Part shown: positions 26,614-36,007 of the stretch, piece after piece
How the letters are laid out: each line of letters opens with the position of its first letter
Numbering within the stretch: the stretch's first letter is position 1
Source: G963665975 sp963665975
GTDB taxonomy: Bacteria; Bacteroidota; Rhodothermia; Rhodothermales; Bin80
Assembly: GCA_963665975.1 (NCBI GenBank)
Contig: OY762508.1
Coordinates: 1,736,001-1,800,000 of the forward strand
Reading direction: 5' to 3'
Length of the DNA stretch: 64,000 nt
Program-made: the position numbers and the translations under genes
The notes under the pieces: model-generated
The model's input: the letters and a program-made list of their open reading frames with translations, nothing else
Database searches by the model: none
Told to the model about the DNA's origin: nothing

Positions 26614-27735
26614 GTGATCAGAATGCACGATTCGGGTGATTGGTCACGGTTGGTAAGTGCTATGCTGCTCCGACTGTGCTTATTCATAATTCTGCTTGCA
26701 GTTGCTGGATGTGGTTCGTCAGTTACGCAAGACTCTTCCGCGGAGCTTCGTGAGGTTCGCCGCTTCACACTTGAGGAAACGGATTCTCTGTTCCTTGGCC
26801 ACTTCCGGACCATTACCGTGACAAGGTCCCCGTATCGGATCTACGTACCTGATCGGATCGGAGACCAAATCGGCGTTTTTGACTCGCTCGGCCAGATTGT
26901 GCGCTTCTTCGGAAGTTTTGGAGAAGGGCCGGGAGAATTAGACAGGCCAACTAAGGTAGTAGTTCACGGTAGCACGGTGTATGTGTCGGAAAACAGTCGG
27001 TTTTCGGTCTTAGATACATCTGGGACTTTCCGCAGAATCATGCACTTGCCGGAAGGCATTTACAAGAATGATTACTGGAGCCTGAACTACTACAAAGATC
27101 AGTTGGTGATTCCGGCGGTAGATGTCAGCCAGCGAAGGGGAGGGTCTCTCCGTATGACGCCGGAACAGAACTCAATTGCCATAATGGATACGTCGTTCCG
27201 GGAAGTAACAATGGTAGGACAGTTCCCCAAGTTCTATCAGGAAGGAGAGTATGTAAACAGATGGATGAGTGTGTCTATATCCTCAGAAGGCGTGGCAGCC
27301 ACATCTTACTCCCTATTGAACATCGTGGACCTCTATGCTCTTGAGCGTCCGGGTCATCCACCAATTGGGACGATACAGATGGAGCATCCTGCGTGGAAGC
27401 CTACCAGAGTAGAAATGCCAGCCAACATGCCAATACCCGAACTGAATAGGCTGCTCACAGAGACCTCCCGTGCTCTCTCGGTATTCATCGTGCGAGACAA
27501 GTTCGTGGTGTTGTACTTCATAAACGCAGCCCCTGATTATCAGGACCGTGTCGGAGATGACAGAGCCTCAGAGCATTTTGCTACCTTGACGAGCATGGGC
27601 GGGGAGCAGTTGGCAACGCTGACCCTGCCCGGCCCGATCATGGGCCACGACGATGATGGGATGCTGTATATTCGACTTTCAAGTATTCCAGACGAAAGAG
27701 AATTCGGCGTGTATGAATTAGTGGTCAACGAATAA
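26614..27735 (+). CDS. 6-bladed beta-propeller lipoprotein
   Basis: 373 residues from GTG at 26614; ATG codons at 26623 and 26662 are alternatives, the last giving a compact signal 'MLLRLCLFIILLAVAGC' with a good lipobox. Blades such as 'PDRIGDQIGVFDSLGQIVRFFGSFGEGPGELDRPTKVVV' are the family signature. Likely outer-membrane-anchored, facing the periplasm. It follows the cysteine-rich peptide gene by 144 bases on the same strand. Confidence 0.8.
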   Translation: MIRMHDSGDWSRLVSAMLLRLCLFIILLAVAGCGSSVTQDSSAELREVRRFTLEETDSLFLGHFRTITVTRSPYRIYVPDRIGDQIGVFDSLGQIVRFFGSFGEGPGELDRPTKVVVHGSTVYVSENSRFSVLDTSGTFRRIMHLPEGIYKNDYWSLNYYKDQLVIPAVDVSQRRGGSLRMTPEQNSIAIMDTSFREVTMVGQFPKFYQEGEYVNRWMSVSISSEGVAATSYSLLNIVDLYALERPGHPPIGTIQMEHPAWKPTRVEMPANMPIPELNRLLTETSRALSVFIVRDKFVVLYFINAAPDYQDRVGDDRASEHFATLTSMGGEQLATLTLPGPIMGHDDDGMLYIRLSSIPDEREFGVYELVVNE

Positions 27736-28076
27736 TGCAGTGTTTGTCCAGCGTTGTTACTGGCTGAGTCGGAGACGGCGGTCGTGGCTGGTGCGGCCGG
27801 CGCGGGTCTCTGCCGGAAGTGACAGATTTCAGGTTCTCCCCACAGTCCCAGCACTTGCATGTGGGCTTCGTAGGTCTCCCGTCCTGGACCATAGTGTCGG
27901 CAGCCGATCAGAATCGGCTTGTTACTGGTCGATGCTCTGGATGATGCAATGTGGGAACGATCCGTTCCGTCATACACGGGGCACGGCCCCCTCCACTCGC
28001 TGCCTATTCGCCGCGCCCGTCGGGGAAACTGGGATCGGTACGCATGCACTAAGTTGGCATCTGTTATCTTGGTCAT
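27540..28076 (-). pseudogene. Decayed zinc-finger (CHC2-like) primase N-terminal remnant
   Basis: From the ATG at 28076 the frame reads 'VHAYRSQFPRRARRIGSEW', 'RGPCPVYDGTDRSHIA', then 'PILIGCRHYGPG' and 'ETYEAHMQVLGLWGEP'. Spacing and context match the zinc-ribbon start of phage/plasmid primase-helicases (WRGPCPxHGG... CRxCGPG...), but two expected metal ligands are Tyr (CPVY, CRHY) and the protein has no catalytic domain after it. The frame runs on without recognisable content into the antisense of the beta-propeller gene. Best read as a decayed fragment. Confidence 0.4.
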
Positions 28077-28280
28077 ATTAGAGGCTACGGGCGAGATCGG
28101 CCGGTGCATGCTAAGGCTGCATTCCTGGGACGGATGCCGCGACAAGAAAAGCGTTTCGTCATCAGGACCGGGGCGCAACCCTGTAGCAGGAGTGGCGTTG
28201 CACAATACTCCTGACAACTAATTGTCGTCAGGCTATGTTATTTAGTCCCGTTCGTGCCGTCACCAAGCTATAGATAACGG

Positions 28281-29126
28281 ATGGGTTCCAAGTCAGGTCT
28301 GACGCTATTTCTGCTACTCATGCCAATGGTCGGAATCGCCTGGGCGCAGAAGCCAGCGTCCGCACAATCCGGCTGGTACGTTGAGGCAGGGGTCGGTGTA
28401 GCCTTGCGATCTACCATGAAACAGGCAGGGCGTAATTCAGATGACATTTGCTATCCGACTAACATTTGCTCCCAAGCCCCTGCGGGCTACCGATGGTACT
28501 ATGATCTGCCGGCAGACCAAGGAACCGCCCTCAGCATTTCGGCTGGCCGTAGTTGGCAGCATATGCGCGTGGAAATTGCGGGAATGCAGTTAAGGACTAA
28601 CTTGGACCAGGTGTTTACCGGTCTCACGTTCCTTGATGGGAAGAGTGTTTTACCGAACCCAGATTCGGACTACACCACCAGTGCAATTGCCATGATCGGT
28701 GATCTTACCGTGCGGGGGTTACGACTCAATGCCAATTTCTACATTCCGCTGGGACTGGTGCGCTTAAGCCCGTATCTAGGTGGCGGGTTAGGTGCATCTT
28801 TCCTAAAGGTTTCTGATTTGTTCTATCACGGCCAATATGGTTGCGCGGTGGCGGCCTGCGATGTGGATCCTTCGTATTATGACAGTCAGCAGGCTACAGA
28901 CCTAACCGACACGGTGCTATCGAAACACGTGTATGCCGGCACCGATTATGCAATCAGCGACAGAATCCGTCTCAACCTACAGGTGGCATACCATCTCACA
29001 GGTATACTCAGTTACGAGGACCCCTACGTATTCCATCCGAAGGACGACATTACCAGCATTACCGAGGTCAGCGGTATCCGGCACTTTTCCGTGTTACTGA
29101 GTGTTCGACACCTGCTCTTCCAGTGA
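28281..29126 (+). CDS. Outer-membrane beta-barrel protein
   Basis: 281 residues with a Sec signal ending near 'GIAWAQ' (about residue 22). Alternating amphipathic strands, glycine-rich turns ('LVRLSPYLGGGLGASFLK') and a C-terminal aromatic strand ending '...VRHLLFQ' (terminal F-Q) indicate a small outer-membrane beta-barrel. Four Cys occur as two close pairs. The C-terminal 150 residues are duplicated as a truncated copy at 31385-31847. Confidence 0.75.
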   Translation: MGSKSGLTLFLLLMPMVGIAWAQKPASAQSGWYVEAGVGVALRSTMKQAGRNSDDICYPTNICSQAPAGYRWYYDLPADQGTALSISAGRSWQHMRVEIAGMQLRTNLDQVFTGLTFLDGKSVLPNPDSDYTTSAIAMIGDLTVRGLRLNANFYIPLGLVRLSPYLGGGLGASFLKVSDLFYHGQYGCAVAACDVDPSYYDSQQATDLTDTVLSKHVYAGTDYAISDRIRLNLQVAYHLTGILSYEDPYVFHPKDDITSITEVSGIRHFSVLLSVRHLLFQ

Positions 29127-29272
29127 TCCCAGGCTGGTATCCACGAAAACATGCGGACACCGGCCTGCGGTCAAACGAGCGCTTGGTGCTATCCAGGTTC
29201 AGAATGGACTATCGGTCAAGAATTCCAGCACCCGTGTTATCCGCCTCCGTCACCAACCCATCTGCTTCGATA
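28664..29272 (+). repeat. Direct repeat, copy 1 (3' part of barrel gene and downstream)
   Basis: About 609 bases closely similar to 31385-31992 (copy 2), beginning TTCGGACTACACCAC in both and ending GCTTCGATA. It covers the last 150 codons of the barrel gene and about 145 bases after the stop. Divergence is modest and mostly conservative at protein level. The two copies bracket the nucleotidyltransferase gene pair. Confidence 0.9.
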
Positions 29273-29704
29273 GCCCGGTGACTTTCTCCATGTGCTTCTT
29301 GCTCATGGTCCGCGGCCGGCCTCACGTCTCTGCCGTCCTCAATGGTCGAATTCGAGGACCGGACACTTTGCTACTCATCGAAAAGTTGGTTATGCAAGTT
29401 AAGGCCGGTGAGATAACCCCGAGGCGAATAGCCCACAATCTTGTGCTCCTCAGCAAACGCAACGGCTCAATGAATCCTGCCGTGATCATCCAATTCTGCA
29501 ACAGTTTGTCGCAGAAATTCCCTGGTCTTGATGGGGAAGGTAGCCGGTCTCGAACAGCGTGTGCGGTACATCCAACAAATCTGCGAATATGCTTGGTCAC
29601 GGGTCATCCTCTTGCACCAGATCAAAGCTGATCTCTACGGGCAGCAGGTGGCCTATGGCTAGATCACCAACCGCAGCAGAACTGCTCGTCAAGCCTGCAC
29701 TGAT
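29127..29704. other. Repeat tail then unassigned sequence
   Basis: 29127-29272 is the tail of the direct repeat. The remaining 430 bases have an open frame on the plus strand ('VMQVKAGEITPRRIAHNLVLL', 'SKRNGSMNPAVIIQF') that I could not assign; it lacks a start signal and may be decayed coding sequence. Confidence 0.4.
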
Positions 29705-30658
29705 TTACAGGCGTTGCGCAATGGAGTCCGTGAGGGCCCGGACGGTGTCTCGAAATGCCACGAGGTAGGCTGCACCTCGAAAGTCCCCTGGATCCGGCAC
29801 GTCGATCCTGTTGTTGATGAACGCGCTCTGGTGGCTCAGGTAGACATCTCGAGCCCGCGAACTCTGCACGTACTCGCTGTCGGCTTCCTCCGTGCAGGAG
29901 CGTGCTAACTCGTCCACGTGGGCCAGGAAGGCGAACACGGTCTTCCAGAACCGCCAGGCAGGCCCGTACGACTGCTTCACCTGGGCGCCGAGATCAAGGA
30001 ACACCGTCCACTGCTCCCGCCGAGCGTAGTAACGCGCCGGATGCTCATGCGTCTCTCGGATAAATCGAGCCAGGATCAGATCCCGCGTGGCATCTCGGAC
30101 GGTCACCCCCGAGTAGCCTGTCGCGCATTCGATCTCCTGGACGTTCGCAGTACGGTCACCGATACCCATGAGGAAGGTCAACACATCCGGCTTGGCACTG
30201 ACGCCGAAACCAGCCCGCAGGCGCAGCAACAGGGCTGGGAGCGAGGATAGGTTCGGCACTACAACTTCCTTGCCAGCCCGGCCACGCGTTTCCAATGACT
30301 CTCCGGCTGCATACCGGCGCCAGCGCGCGTCTTTTGCCTCGAAGGCAGATCGCGCAAACCGCCCCAGGCGCTCCTGCACCTTTTCCGGATACACCTCGGC
30401 CACGACCTTCATGCGCTGCACGCTGAGCAGTCGGGACCCGACGCGCGCCCACCAGGCGAGCCTATCGGCCAGGCGGCGCTCTTCGTCGAGCATCGCCAGC
30501 GACACCAGCACGAGGGCCTCCGGATCGATTGTGAACCGGACGGTACCCTCGTCCGCCGTGAGCGCTCCGACTCCCAGGCTACTCCACTGCAGCCATGCAG
30601 CGCGTGTCGCTGCCTGGCGTGCCAGGCTACCGGCCTCCTTGAGTATCTCGCTTGACAT
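29705..30658 (-). CDS. Unknown protein paired with a nucleotidyltransferase
   Basis: 317 residues, soluble. A winged-helix-like stretch is visible at about residues 170-215 ('TANVQEIECATGYSGVTVRDATRDLILARFIRE'); the rest is helical with no named motif. Its start overlaps the upstream nucleotidyltransferase gene by 32 bases, so the two are one unit. By analogy with AbiE-type and related pairs it could be the regulator or partner of a nucleotidyltransferase toxin, but that is inference. Confidence 0.6.
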   Translation of the reverse strand: MSSEILKEAGSLARQAATRAAWLQWSSLGVGALTADEGTVRFTIDPEALVLVSLAMLDEERRLADRLAWWARVGSRLLSVQRMKVVAEVYPEKVQERLGRFARSAFEAKDARWRRYAAGESLETRGRAGKEVVVPNLSSLPALLLRLRAGFGVSAKPDVLTFLMGIGDRTANVQEIECATGYSGVTVRDATRDLILARFIRETHEHPARYYARREQWTVFLDLGAQVKQSYGPAWRFWKTVFAFLAHVDELARSCTEEADSEYVQSSRARDVYLSHQSAFINNRIDVPDPGDFRGAAYLVAFRDTVRALTDSIAQRL

Positions 30659-31208
30659 GATCCATCACCTGATCAAGCATCAAGGCGAACGCCTCGGATG
30701 CATCCTGCGTCCTCACCCACGCGGCTGCTCCATCGAATTCATCTTTGGTAGGAGACAGTGTGATGAGGTCCTGATAATGAACACTACGCGGTCCCTGGTC
30801 GACGGCCGCGAATAGCTTCAGGGCTACGAGAGTTCGCCGCCCCACCAAGCCCACCCTCAGTCTTCCATACCGGTGCCATGTCAGATCGTCACTCAGCCAC
30901 GGTGGCAATCCCTGCTGCCACTGCGCGCCGATCTCCGTGTTCATCCAGGTCGCTGGAAGTCCGAAGTCGCGGGCGACCGTGGCGATGGCGCGCTGCAAAG
31001 CCTCCGGCAGTGGCTCGGGCGGTAGCAACCTCACCTCCCTCTCAGGGCCTTCTTCTACCTGTGCGATGACATCGACATCGTCGGTAGTCCGTGTAACGAA
31101 GCCCAGCATGTTCAGCGAGGCCCCGCCGACCACGACCACGCCGACGTCCACCCTTTCGGCCTCAAGCAAGTCGCCCGTGGCTTGCAGAATGTCTCCAAGT
31201 CGAAGCAT
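30627..31208 (-). CDS. DUF6036-like nucleotidyltransferase
   Basis: 193 residues from ATG 31208, chosen because a GAGG box lies 7 bases upstream; in-frame starts at 31247 and 31271 also exist. 'VVVVGGASLNMLGFVTRTTDDVDVIA' (about residues 20-45) carries the GGA/S helix and D-x-D pair of the nucleotidyltransferase superfamily, closest to DUF6036. 'GLVGRRTLVALKLFAAVDQG' is the conserved Lys helix. Such proteins often act in toxin-antitoxin or defence pairs. Overlaps the next gene by 32 bases. Confidence 0.75.
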   Translation of the reverse strand: MLRLGDILQATGDLLEAERVDVGVVVVGGASLNMLGFVTRTTDDVDVIAQVEEGPEREVRLLPPEPLPEALQRAIATVARDFGLPATWMNTEIGAQWQQGLPPWLSDDLTWHRYGRLRVGLVGRRTLVALKLFAAVDQGPRSVHYQDLITLSPTKDEFDGAAAWVRTQDASEAFALMLDQVMDHVKRDTQGGR

Positions 31209-31384
31209 CTGTAGCCTCGATAGTTTCGGATTATCAGATAATAACATAAGGATAATCTTAACTCCAAGCAATACTAACGATGCCTGAAATCCTGGTTTCT
31301 CCGTGTGCAGTGCTATCGCCCGCGTCCCTTCAAGACCTCCAACGCCATGTTCAGATAAGTCCGGCGGCGGTTGACGAAGACAAG

Positions 31385-31847
31385 TTCGGACTACACCACA
31401 AGTGCAATTGCCACGATCGGTGATCTTACCGTGCGGGCGTTACGACTCAATGCCTCTTTCTACTTGCCGCTGGGACTGGTGCGCGTAAGCCCGTATCTCG
31501 GTGGACGGTTAGGTGCATCTTTCCTAAAGGATTCTGATTTGTTCTATCACGGCCTATATGGTTGCACGGTGGCGTCCTGCGATGTGGATCCTTCGTATTA
31601 TGACAGTCAGCAGGCTACAGACCTCACTGACACGGTGCTATCCCAACACGTGTATGCCGGCACCGATTATGCACTCAGCGACAGGCTTCGTCTCAACCTG
31701 CAGGTGGCATACCATCTCACAGATAAGCTCAGTTACGAGGACCCTCACGTATTCCATCCAAAGGACAACATTACGGGCATTACCGAGGTCAGCGGTATTC
31801 GACACTTTTCTGTGTTACTGAGTTTTCGATACCTGCTCTTCCAGTGA
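31385..31847 (+). pseudogene. Truncated copy of the outer-membrane barrel gene
   Basis: Encodes the last 150 or so residues of the protein at 28281-29126 with scattered substitutions ('LYGCTVASCDVDPSYYDSQQ', 'HFSVLLSFRYLLFQ'). The first 128 residues, including the signal peptide, are absent, so it cannot reach the outer membrane. The fusion to unrelated upstream sequence is at 31385. Confidence 0.85.
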
Positions 31848-31992
31848 TCCCAGGCTGGTATCCACCGAAACATGCGGACACCGGCCTGCGGTCAAACGAG
31901 CGCCTGGTGCTGTCCAGTTCAGAATGGACTATCGGTCAAGAACTCCAGCACCTCTACTATCCGCCTACGTCACCATCCAATCTGCTTCGATA
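31385..31992 (+). repeat. Direct repeat, copy 2
   Basis: Second copy of the 28664-29272 repeat. Similarity stops sharply at both ends. The spacing between copies is about 2.7 kb and contains the nucleotidyltransferase pair on the opposite strand. Confidence 0.9.
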
Positions 31993-32159
31993 CCGACCTC
32001 AAAACAGACTCGACTCATGGTTCCGAGCGCCTGTGCTGCTTGGAGAGAGAACATACCGTTAACCAGATTGGTCTACTCCCGAGATGCTGAGACGTAACAA
32101 GGCGACCGGAACGGGGGCCCGAGCGCCTATGGTTCCGAATAGTGTTGCATGAGACTTCT

Positions 32160-33293
32160 ATGAAACGATCTGTCAGGCGTGAATTGGTTTGGACGGTGCT
32201 GCTGTTGTCTACGCTCGTAACGGCTGGCGCGAATGGTAAACAGGCTCTAAAACTCATAGAACGACATCCTACGCCAGAAAATATTCCAGAGATAACCGAT
32301 CCGCGATTCATCCTGCGTGAAAATCCCAAATCCACGTTCCTAGACGAGGGTGCGTACGAAACGATCACCATCGGCGTTGCGGAAGGCGAATTCCATGAAA
32401 TGTTTGGAGAAGTCGCGGACGTTGCAGCGATGGGCGATGGCACCCTGCTGGTATTGGACTCTGAAAACCAGGAAGTACGCGTGTTTGACTACAATGGCCT
32501 CCTGCTCGGCACGTTTGGCCAGCCTGGAGAGGGTCCCGGTGAATTCCGCAATTCACCGCGTCATCTTTCCGTCGCTGATCAGCGCAAAGTAGTATTCGCA
32601 GTGGGATTCTCAAGGTTCATTGTGGGCTTCGAGCGCCAGGATGCCACGACATTCACGCCAAAAGTGACGTTCCCGACAGGCTTGACTGGCTCGGCCGGGT
32701 GCGCCATGAATGGCTATTTCTGGTATCTGGGATACACGTCGGCGGAGACCCAGGGCGTACTACACAAGTTCACGTATAAGGGCGAGCGGGTAGCTTCGTT
32801 TCTGGATTTCTACAAGTCTCCGCGGATTTATATCTCACACAGGATGTCGCGGCAGGGAAGTATTGCCTGCAGCGAGGCGCATGGTATCATCGCCCTGAAC
32901 CGTGTAAATGCTCCAGTCGTGACCGGCTACACGGAAAATGGCGAGATAGCTTGGCAGGTAAGGCTGGCCGACCTGGATCCTATAAAATATGCAGAATATA
33001 GTGGTCGCGCGTGGGGCTGGGACAGACCCAAGCGTGGCCAAGGTATAATCCGGTCTCTATTCACCGATTCGACTGGTGATTTTTACGTGCAATACATGAT
33101 CGCAGAAGGAAATGGGTTCGACAGCATTCCTGATTACGGGCCTCTTTTCAAGATAGACGCATTGACCGGAGAGGGGGTGTACCTGGGGCATGCGCCGCCC
33201 GTCCAGGACATTGATGCAGGGTATGTGTTTTCGGCTTCCAATGACCCGTTCCCGCGAGTTGTCATCTACAAGCCACAGGCAGGATCCAACTAA
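32160..33293 (+). CDS. 6-bladed beta-propeller secreted protein
   Basis: 377 residues from the ATG at 32160. An N-terminal signal ('VWTVLLLSTLVTAGANG') is followed by family blades ('DGTLLVLDSENQEVRVFDYNGLLLGTFGQPGEGPGEFRNSPRHLSV'). Unlike the other two propellers it has no lipobox, so it is likely periplasmic or secreted. Located upstream of the GH20-like hydrolase on the same strand. Confidence 0.78.
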   Translation: MKRSVRRELVWTVLLLSTLVTAGANGKQALKLIERHPTPENIPEITDPRFILRENPKSTFLDEGAYETITIGVAEGEFHEMFGEVADVAAMGDGTLLVLDSENQEVRVFDYNGLLLGTFGQPGEGPGEFRNSPRHLSVADQRKVVFAVGFSRFIVGFERQDATTFTPKVTFPTGLTGSAGCAMNGYFWYLGYTSAETQGVLHKFTYKGERVASFLDFYKSPRIYISHRMSRQGSIACSEAHGIIALNRVNAPVVTGYTENGEIAWQVRLADLDPIKYAEYSGRAWGWDRPKRGQGIIRSLFTDSTGDFYVQYMIAEGNGFDSIPDYGPLFKIDALTGEGVYLGHAPPVQDIDAGYVFSASNDPFPRVVIYKPQAGSN

Positions 33294-33450
33294 GACCAAT
33301 CACTAATTGACAGCAGGCTATGCAGTTGCGGACACGTTGGCAAGTCATGCTTGCGTCTGCGACAAGCCCGCTTCGCGCCTGACTCTTTGCCGCAGGTTTA
33401 CGATCTTGGACTCTAGGTGATCATCCCCACGCCACTCCAACTCAGCCGCC

Positions 33451-34569
33451 ATGAAGCAACGGTTCTTGGTCCTCTTGGCTGCCTGCCTGCTCTGCAGCCC
33501 GGCAGTAGCGCAGCAATCGCTTGATGACGTCATGCCGGTTCGCGGCCTCGCCATTGCCGCACCGCGACCCGCACACGTTGACGAGTTCATTGATTTTATT
33601 CGCGAGGAGTTGATCCCACGGGAGGTCAACACTCTGGTGCTCCGCGTAGACTACAACTACCAGTACAAGTCACACCCGGAGCTTCAGAATGAAGACGCCC
33701 TCTCGCAAGAAGATGCCCAAAAGATTCTGCATGCCTCTCGTGAGGGATCCATCCGAATCATACCGCTGCTGAACCTGCTGGGGCACCAGTCCTGGCACGG
33801 AACGCCGAAGGGCCTCTTGCGGGAATACCCGGAATTCGACGAGACGCCGCACATTGAGTTACCGGACGAATACGTCTGGCCCAACGAAGATGAACTCTAC
33901 GTCAAGAGTTACTGTCCGCTTCATCCGGATGTGCATGCCGTGGTCTTCGCTTTGGTAGATGAATTGGTGGATGTCTTTGAGGCCGATGCGTTCCACGCTG
34001 GTATGGACGAGGTGTTTTATATCGCCGACGACCAATGTCCGCGGTGCGCAGGACGTGATAAGGCTGAGTTGTTTGCCGACGAGGTCACCCGTATTCGAGA
34101 TCACCTGGCTGCCCGAGGCAAGGAGTTGTGGATATGGGGCGACCGCCTGCTTGACGGCGAAAGCACTGGACTGGGCATGTGGGAAGCCAGCATGAACGAT
34201 ACGTTTCGGGCGATTGACCTCATACCCAAAGATGTGGTTATCACCGACTGGCATTACACCAGGGCTGCACCTACCGCGCCACTGTTTGCCTTGAAGGGCC
34301 TCCGCGTAATTTCCTGTCCTTTCCGTTACCCTGAAGTAGCCACTGAACAGTTGGCCCAAATGCTTCAGTATCGGCGCAATACTACACCGGAAACCAGGGA
34401 ACTCTTTGCCGGGGTCCTGCAGACGGTTTGGTCGGATGCAAAGACGTTCATGGACCAGTATTACGGCCGTTCCGATTCCCGGCATGCTCGAGGTGGTGAT
34501 CCGGTAGCCACATTCAAGGCCCTATTCGAAGAAGTTGGCAAACTGAAGAGCCTCTTGCAAGACCCCTGA
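33451..34569 (+). CDS. Secreted GH20-like glycoside hydrolase
   Basis: 372 residues with a Sec signal ending at 'SPAVAQ' (about residue 21). The TIM-barrel strands 'IIPLLNLLGHQSWHG' and 'AFHAGMDEVFYI' match glycoside hydrolase family 20, whose adjacent catalytic Asp-Glu is visible as D186-E187. GH20 enzymes remove terminal N-acetylhexosamines by substrate-assisted catalysis. The zincin-like N-terminal domain usual in the family is missing, so substrate specificity is uncertain. Confidence 0.75.
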   Translation: MKQRFLVLLAACLLCSPAVAQQSLDDVMPVRGLAIAAPRPAHVDEFIDFIREELIPREVNTLVLRVDYNYQYKSHPELQNEDALSQEDAQKILHASREGSIRIIPLLNLLGHQSWHGTPKGLLREYPEFDETPHIELPDEYVWPNEDELYVKSYCPLHPDVHAVVFALVDELVDVFEADAFHAGMDEVFYIADDQCPRCAGRDKAELFADEVTRIRDHLAARGKELWIWGDRLLDGESTGLGMWEASMNDTFRAIDLIPKDVVITDWHYTRAAPTAPLFALKGLRVISCPFRYPEVATEQLAQMLQYRRNTTPETRELFAGVLQTVWSDAKTFMDQYYGRSDSRHARGGDPVATFKALFEEVGKLKSLLQDP

Positions 34570-34739
34570 ATAGATGGTCTTTTTCGCCTGTAAGGAGGAA
34601 CTTGAAAGAACGAGCGCCCCGTGTACCGTACGCAGCGCGATGCTGAGAACAGTTGCAGATTCCAGACTTGACGATCGGCGTCACTTGAACTGCTTTGCAA
34701 CGTAGTGCGTCAGAAACGGCACCCAACTACAGGAGAGCG

Positions 34740-35141
34740 ATGAGATTGAATTCCACCAAAGCATATCGTTTGGCCGTCGGCGCCGCGCTTGTAACAACAC
34801 TTCTCCTGGTATGGGTGATCGGTGCGGTCGGCCTAATCGGGGCCGAGGGCGACCCCTTCGACCTGATCTACGCCGGGGTGCTCGCCATCGGAATCATCGG
34901 CGCCCTGATCACCCGCTTCCAGGCACGGGGAATGGCAAGGGCGTTATTCGCAACGGCGTTTGCCCAGGCGCTAGTCGTCGTGCTCGCGCTGATCGCCGGG
35001 AAGCACCAGGTCGCGGTCAGCTCCGTACTCGAAATCGTGCTCTTAAACGGGTTCTTTGTCGTGCTGTGGATCGGATCGGCCTGGTTGTTCAGATTTGTTG
35101 CGCAGGAGCAACGTCTCGCGGTGGGGAATCATCAAAGCTGA
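34740..35141 (+). CDS. Small four-helix membrane protein
   Basis: 133 residues from the ATG at 34740, preceded by AGGAG. Four hydrophobic helices ('GAALVTTLLLVWVIGAVGLIG', 'DLIYAGVLAIGIIGALI', 'ALFATAFAQALVVVLALIAG', 'IVLLNGFFVVLWIGSAWLF'). A widespread uncharacterised inner-membrane family to my recollection; function unknown. Stand-alone gene. Confidence 0.75.
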   Translation: MRLNSTKAYRLAVGAALVTTLLLVWVIGAVGLIGAEGDPFDLIYAGVLAIGIIGALITRFQARGMARALFATAFAQALVVVLALIAGKHQVAVSSVLEIVLLNGFFVVLWIGSAWLFRFVAQEQRLAVGNHQS

Positions 35142-35653
35142 TACCAGCCCCTAAGCCCGTGGAGACCGGAAGACGCGCATCGACTCCACTGTAATCCATA
35201 GCCATCCTCCCTCTCTCCAGGAAGTCTCGCTTCACCAGCCATTTCATGTCCCGGGCACGCGTTTTGCCGGTCCTGACAGTAGTGCAGAAGACCCTGCGGA
35301 TCCCCGCTACCGGAGGTTGCCCTACTGGAGCAAGCGTCGGCAGTATTCGGATCGGGTGAAGATGTAGTGATTGCCGAGAAGATAGGGTAAGGTGACGGCA
35401 CGCTCCCCCCGGTTAGATTCACGAACTTGGCCAACCGGTCAGTTCACCCGTTACCGTCCCCGAAGGGATGGATCCACCCCATATACCGATGAAAGAGTCG
35501 CTGGGGAGGAAGGCGCAATCACCCTTCGGGGCATCCGGGTACCGCTGGCCGCCGATGGAATGCATCGGCGCCTCTCCTGGAACCTCGCCCCCATCGAGAC
35601 CGACAAGCAGTACCGGTTCGCTTGGGCGATCCACTCCGGAGTGAGCATAGTCA
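35142..35653. other. Intergenic, nothing recognised
   Basis: 510 bases between the membrane protein and the tRNA-binding-domain gene, with only short overlapping frames and no motif. It may include decayed gene sequence. Confidence 0.5.
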
Positions 35654-36007
35654 TTAACCCGCACGGATGCCATTCGGAACCGGGTGCTCTGGGGTCAGGA
35701 TCGCCGGTTGGACGCCATCATTGTAGCCGACATCGAACAGCATGCCCTCTGAGATTTCTCCCATCATCTTCCTCGGCTTCAGGTTGACGATAAACAACGC
35801 CTGGCGACCCTCGATTTCGGTCACATCCTCGCGCTCCTGCTTCATCCCCACGAAGATCGTCCGTTTGTGGTCGCCGAAATCGACCTTGAGTCGAATGAGT
35901 TTGTTGGACCCATCAACCTCGCTGACGCTTTCGATCGTGCCGATGCGGGCGTCAACTCGACTCACGACACCGATGTCGATCGTGGGCTTGATTGGTGCGG
36001 GCTTCAT
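35654..36007 (-). CDS. tRNA-binding-domain (CsaA-like) protein
   Basis: 117 residues from the ATG at 36007, which has GGAAGAA just upstream; an upstream in-frame ATG at 36091 adds sequence with no match. 'VVSRVDARIGTIESVSEVDGSNKLIRLKVDFG' and 'KPRKMMGEISEGMLFDVG' are the OB-fold of EMAP-II/CsaA-type tRNA-binding domains. CsaA has chaperone-like and tRNA-binding roles. One of the few possible housekeeping-type genes in the window. Confidence 0.85.
   Translation of the reverse strand: MKPAPIKPTIDIGVVSRVDARIGTIESVSEVDGSNKLIRLKVDFGDHKRTIFVGMKQEREDVTEIEGRQALFIVNLKPRKMMGEISEGMLFDVGYNDGVQPAILTPEHPVPNGIRAG

Noticed and set aside
29276..29704. Plus-strand frame with KAGEITPRRIAHNLVLLSKRN as a gene
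   Set aside because: No start, no ribosome-binding site, and I could not place it in a family; left as unassigned.
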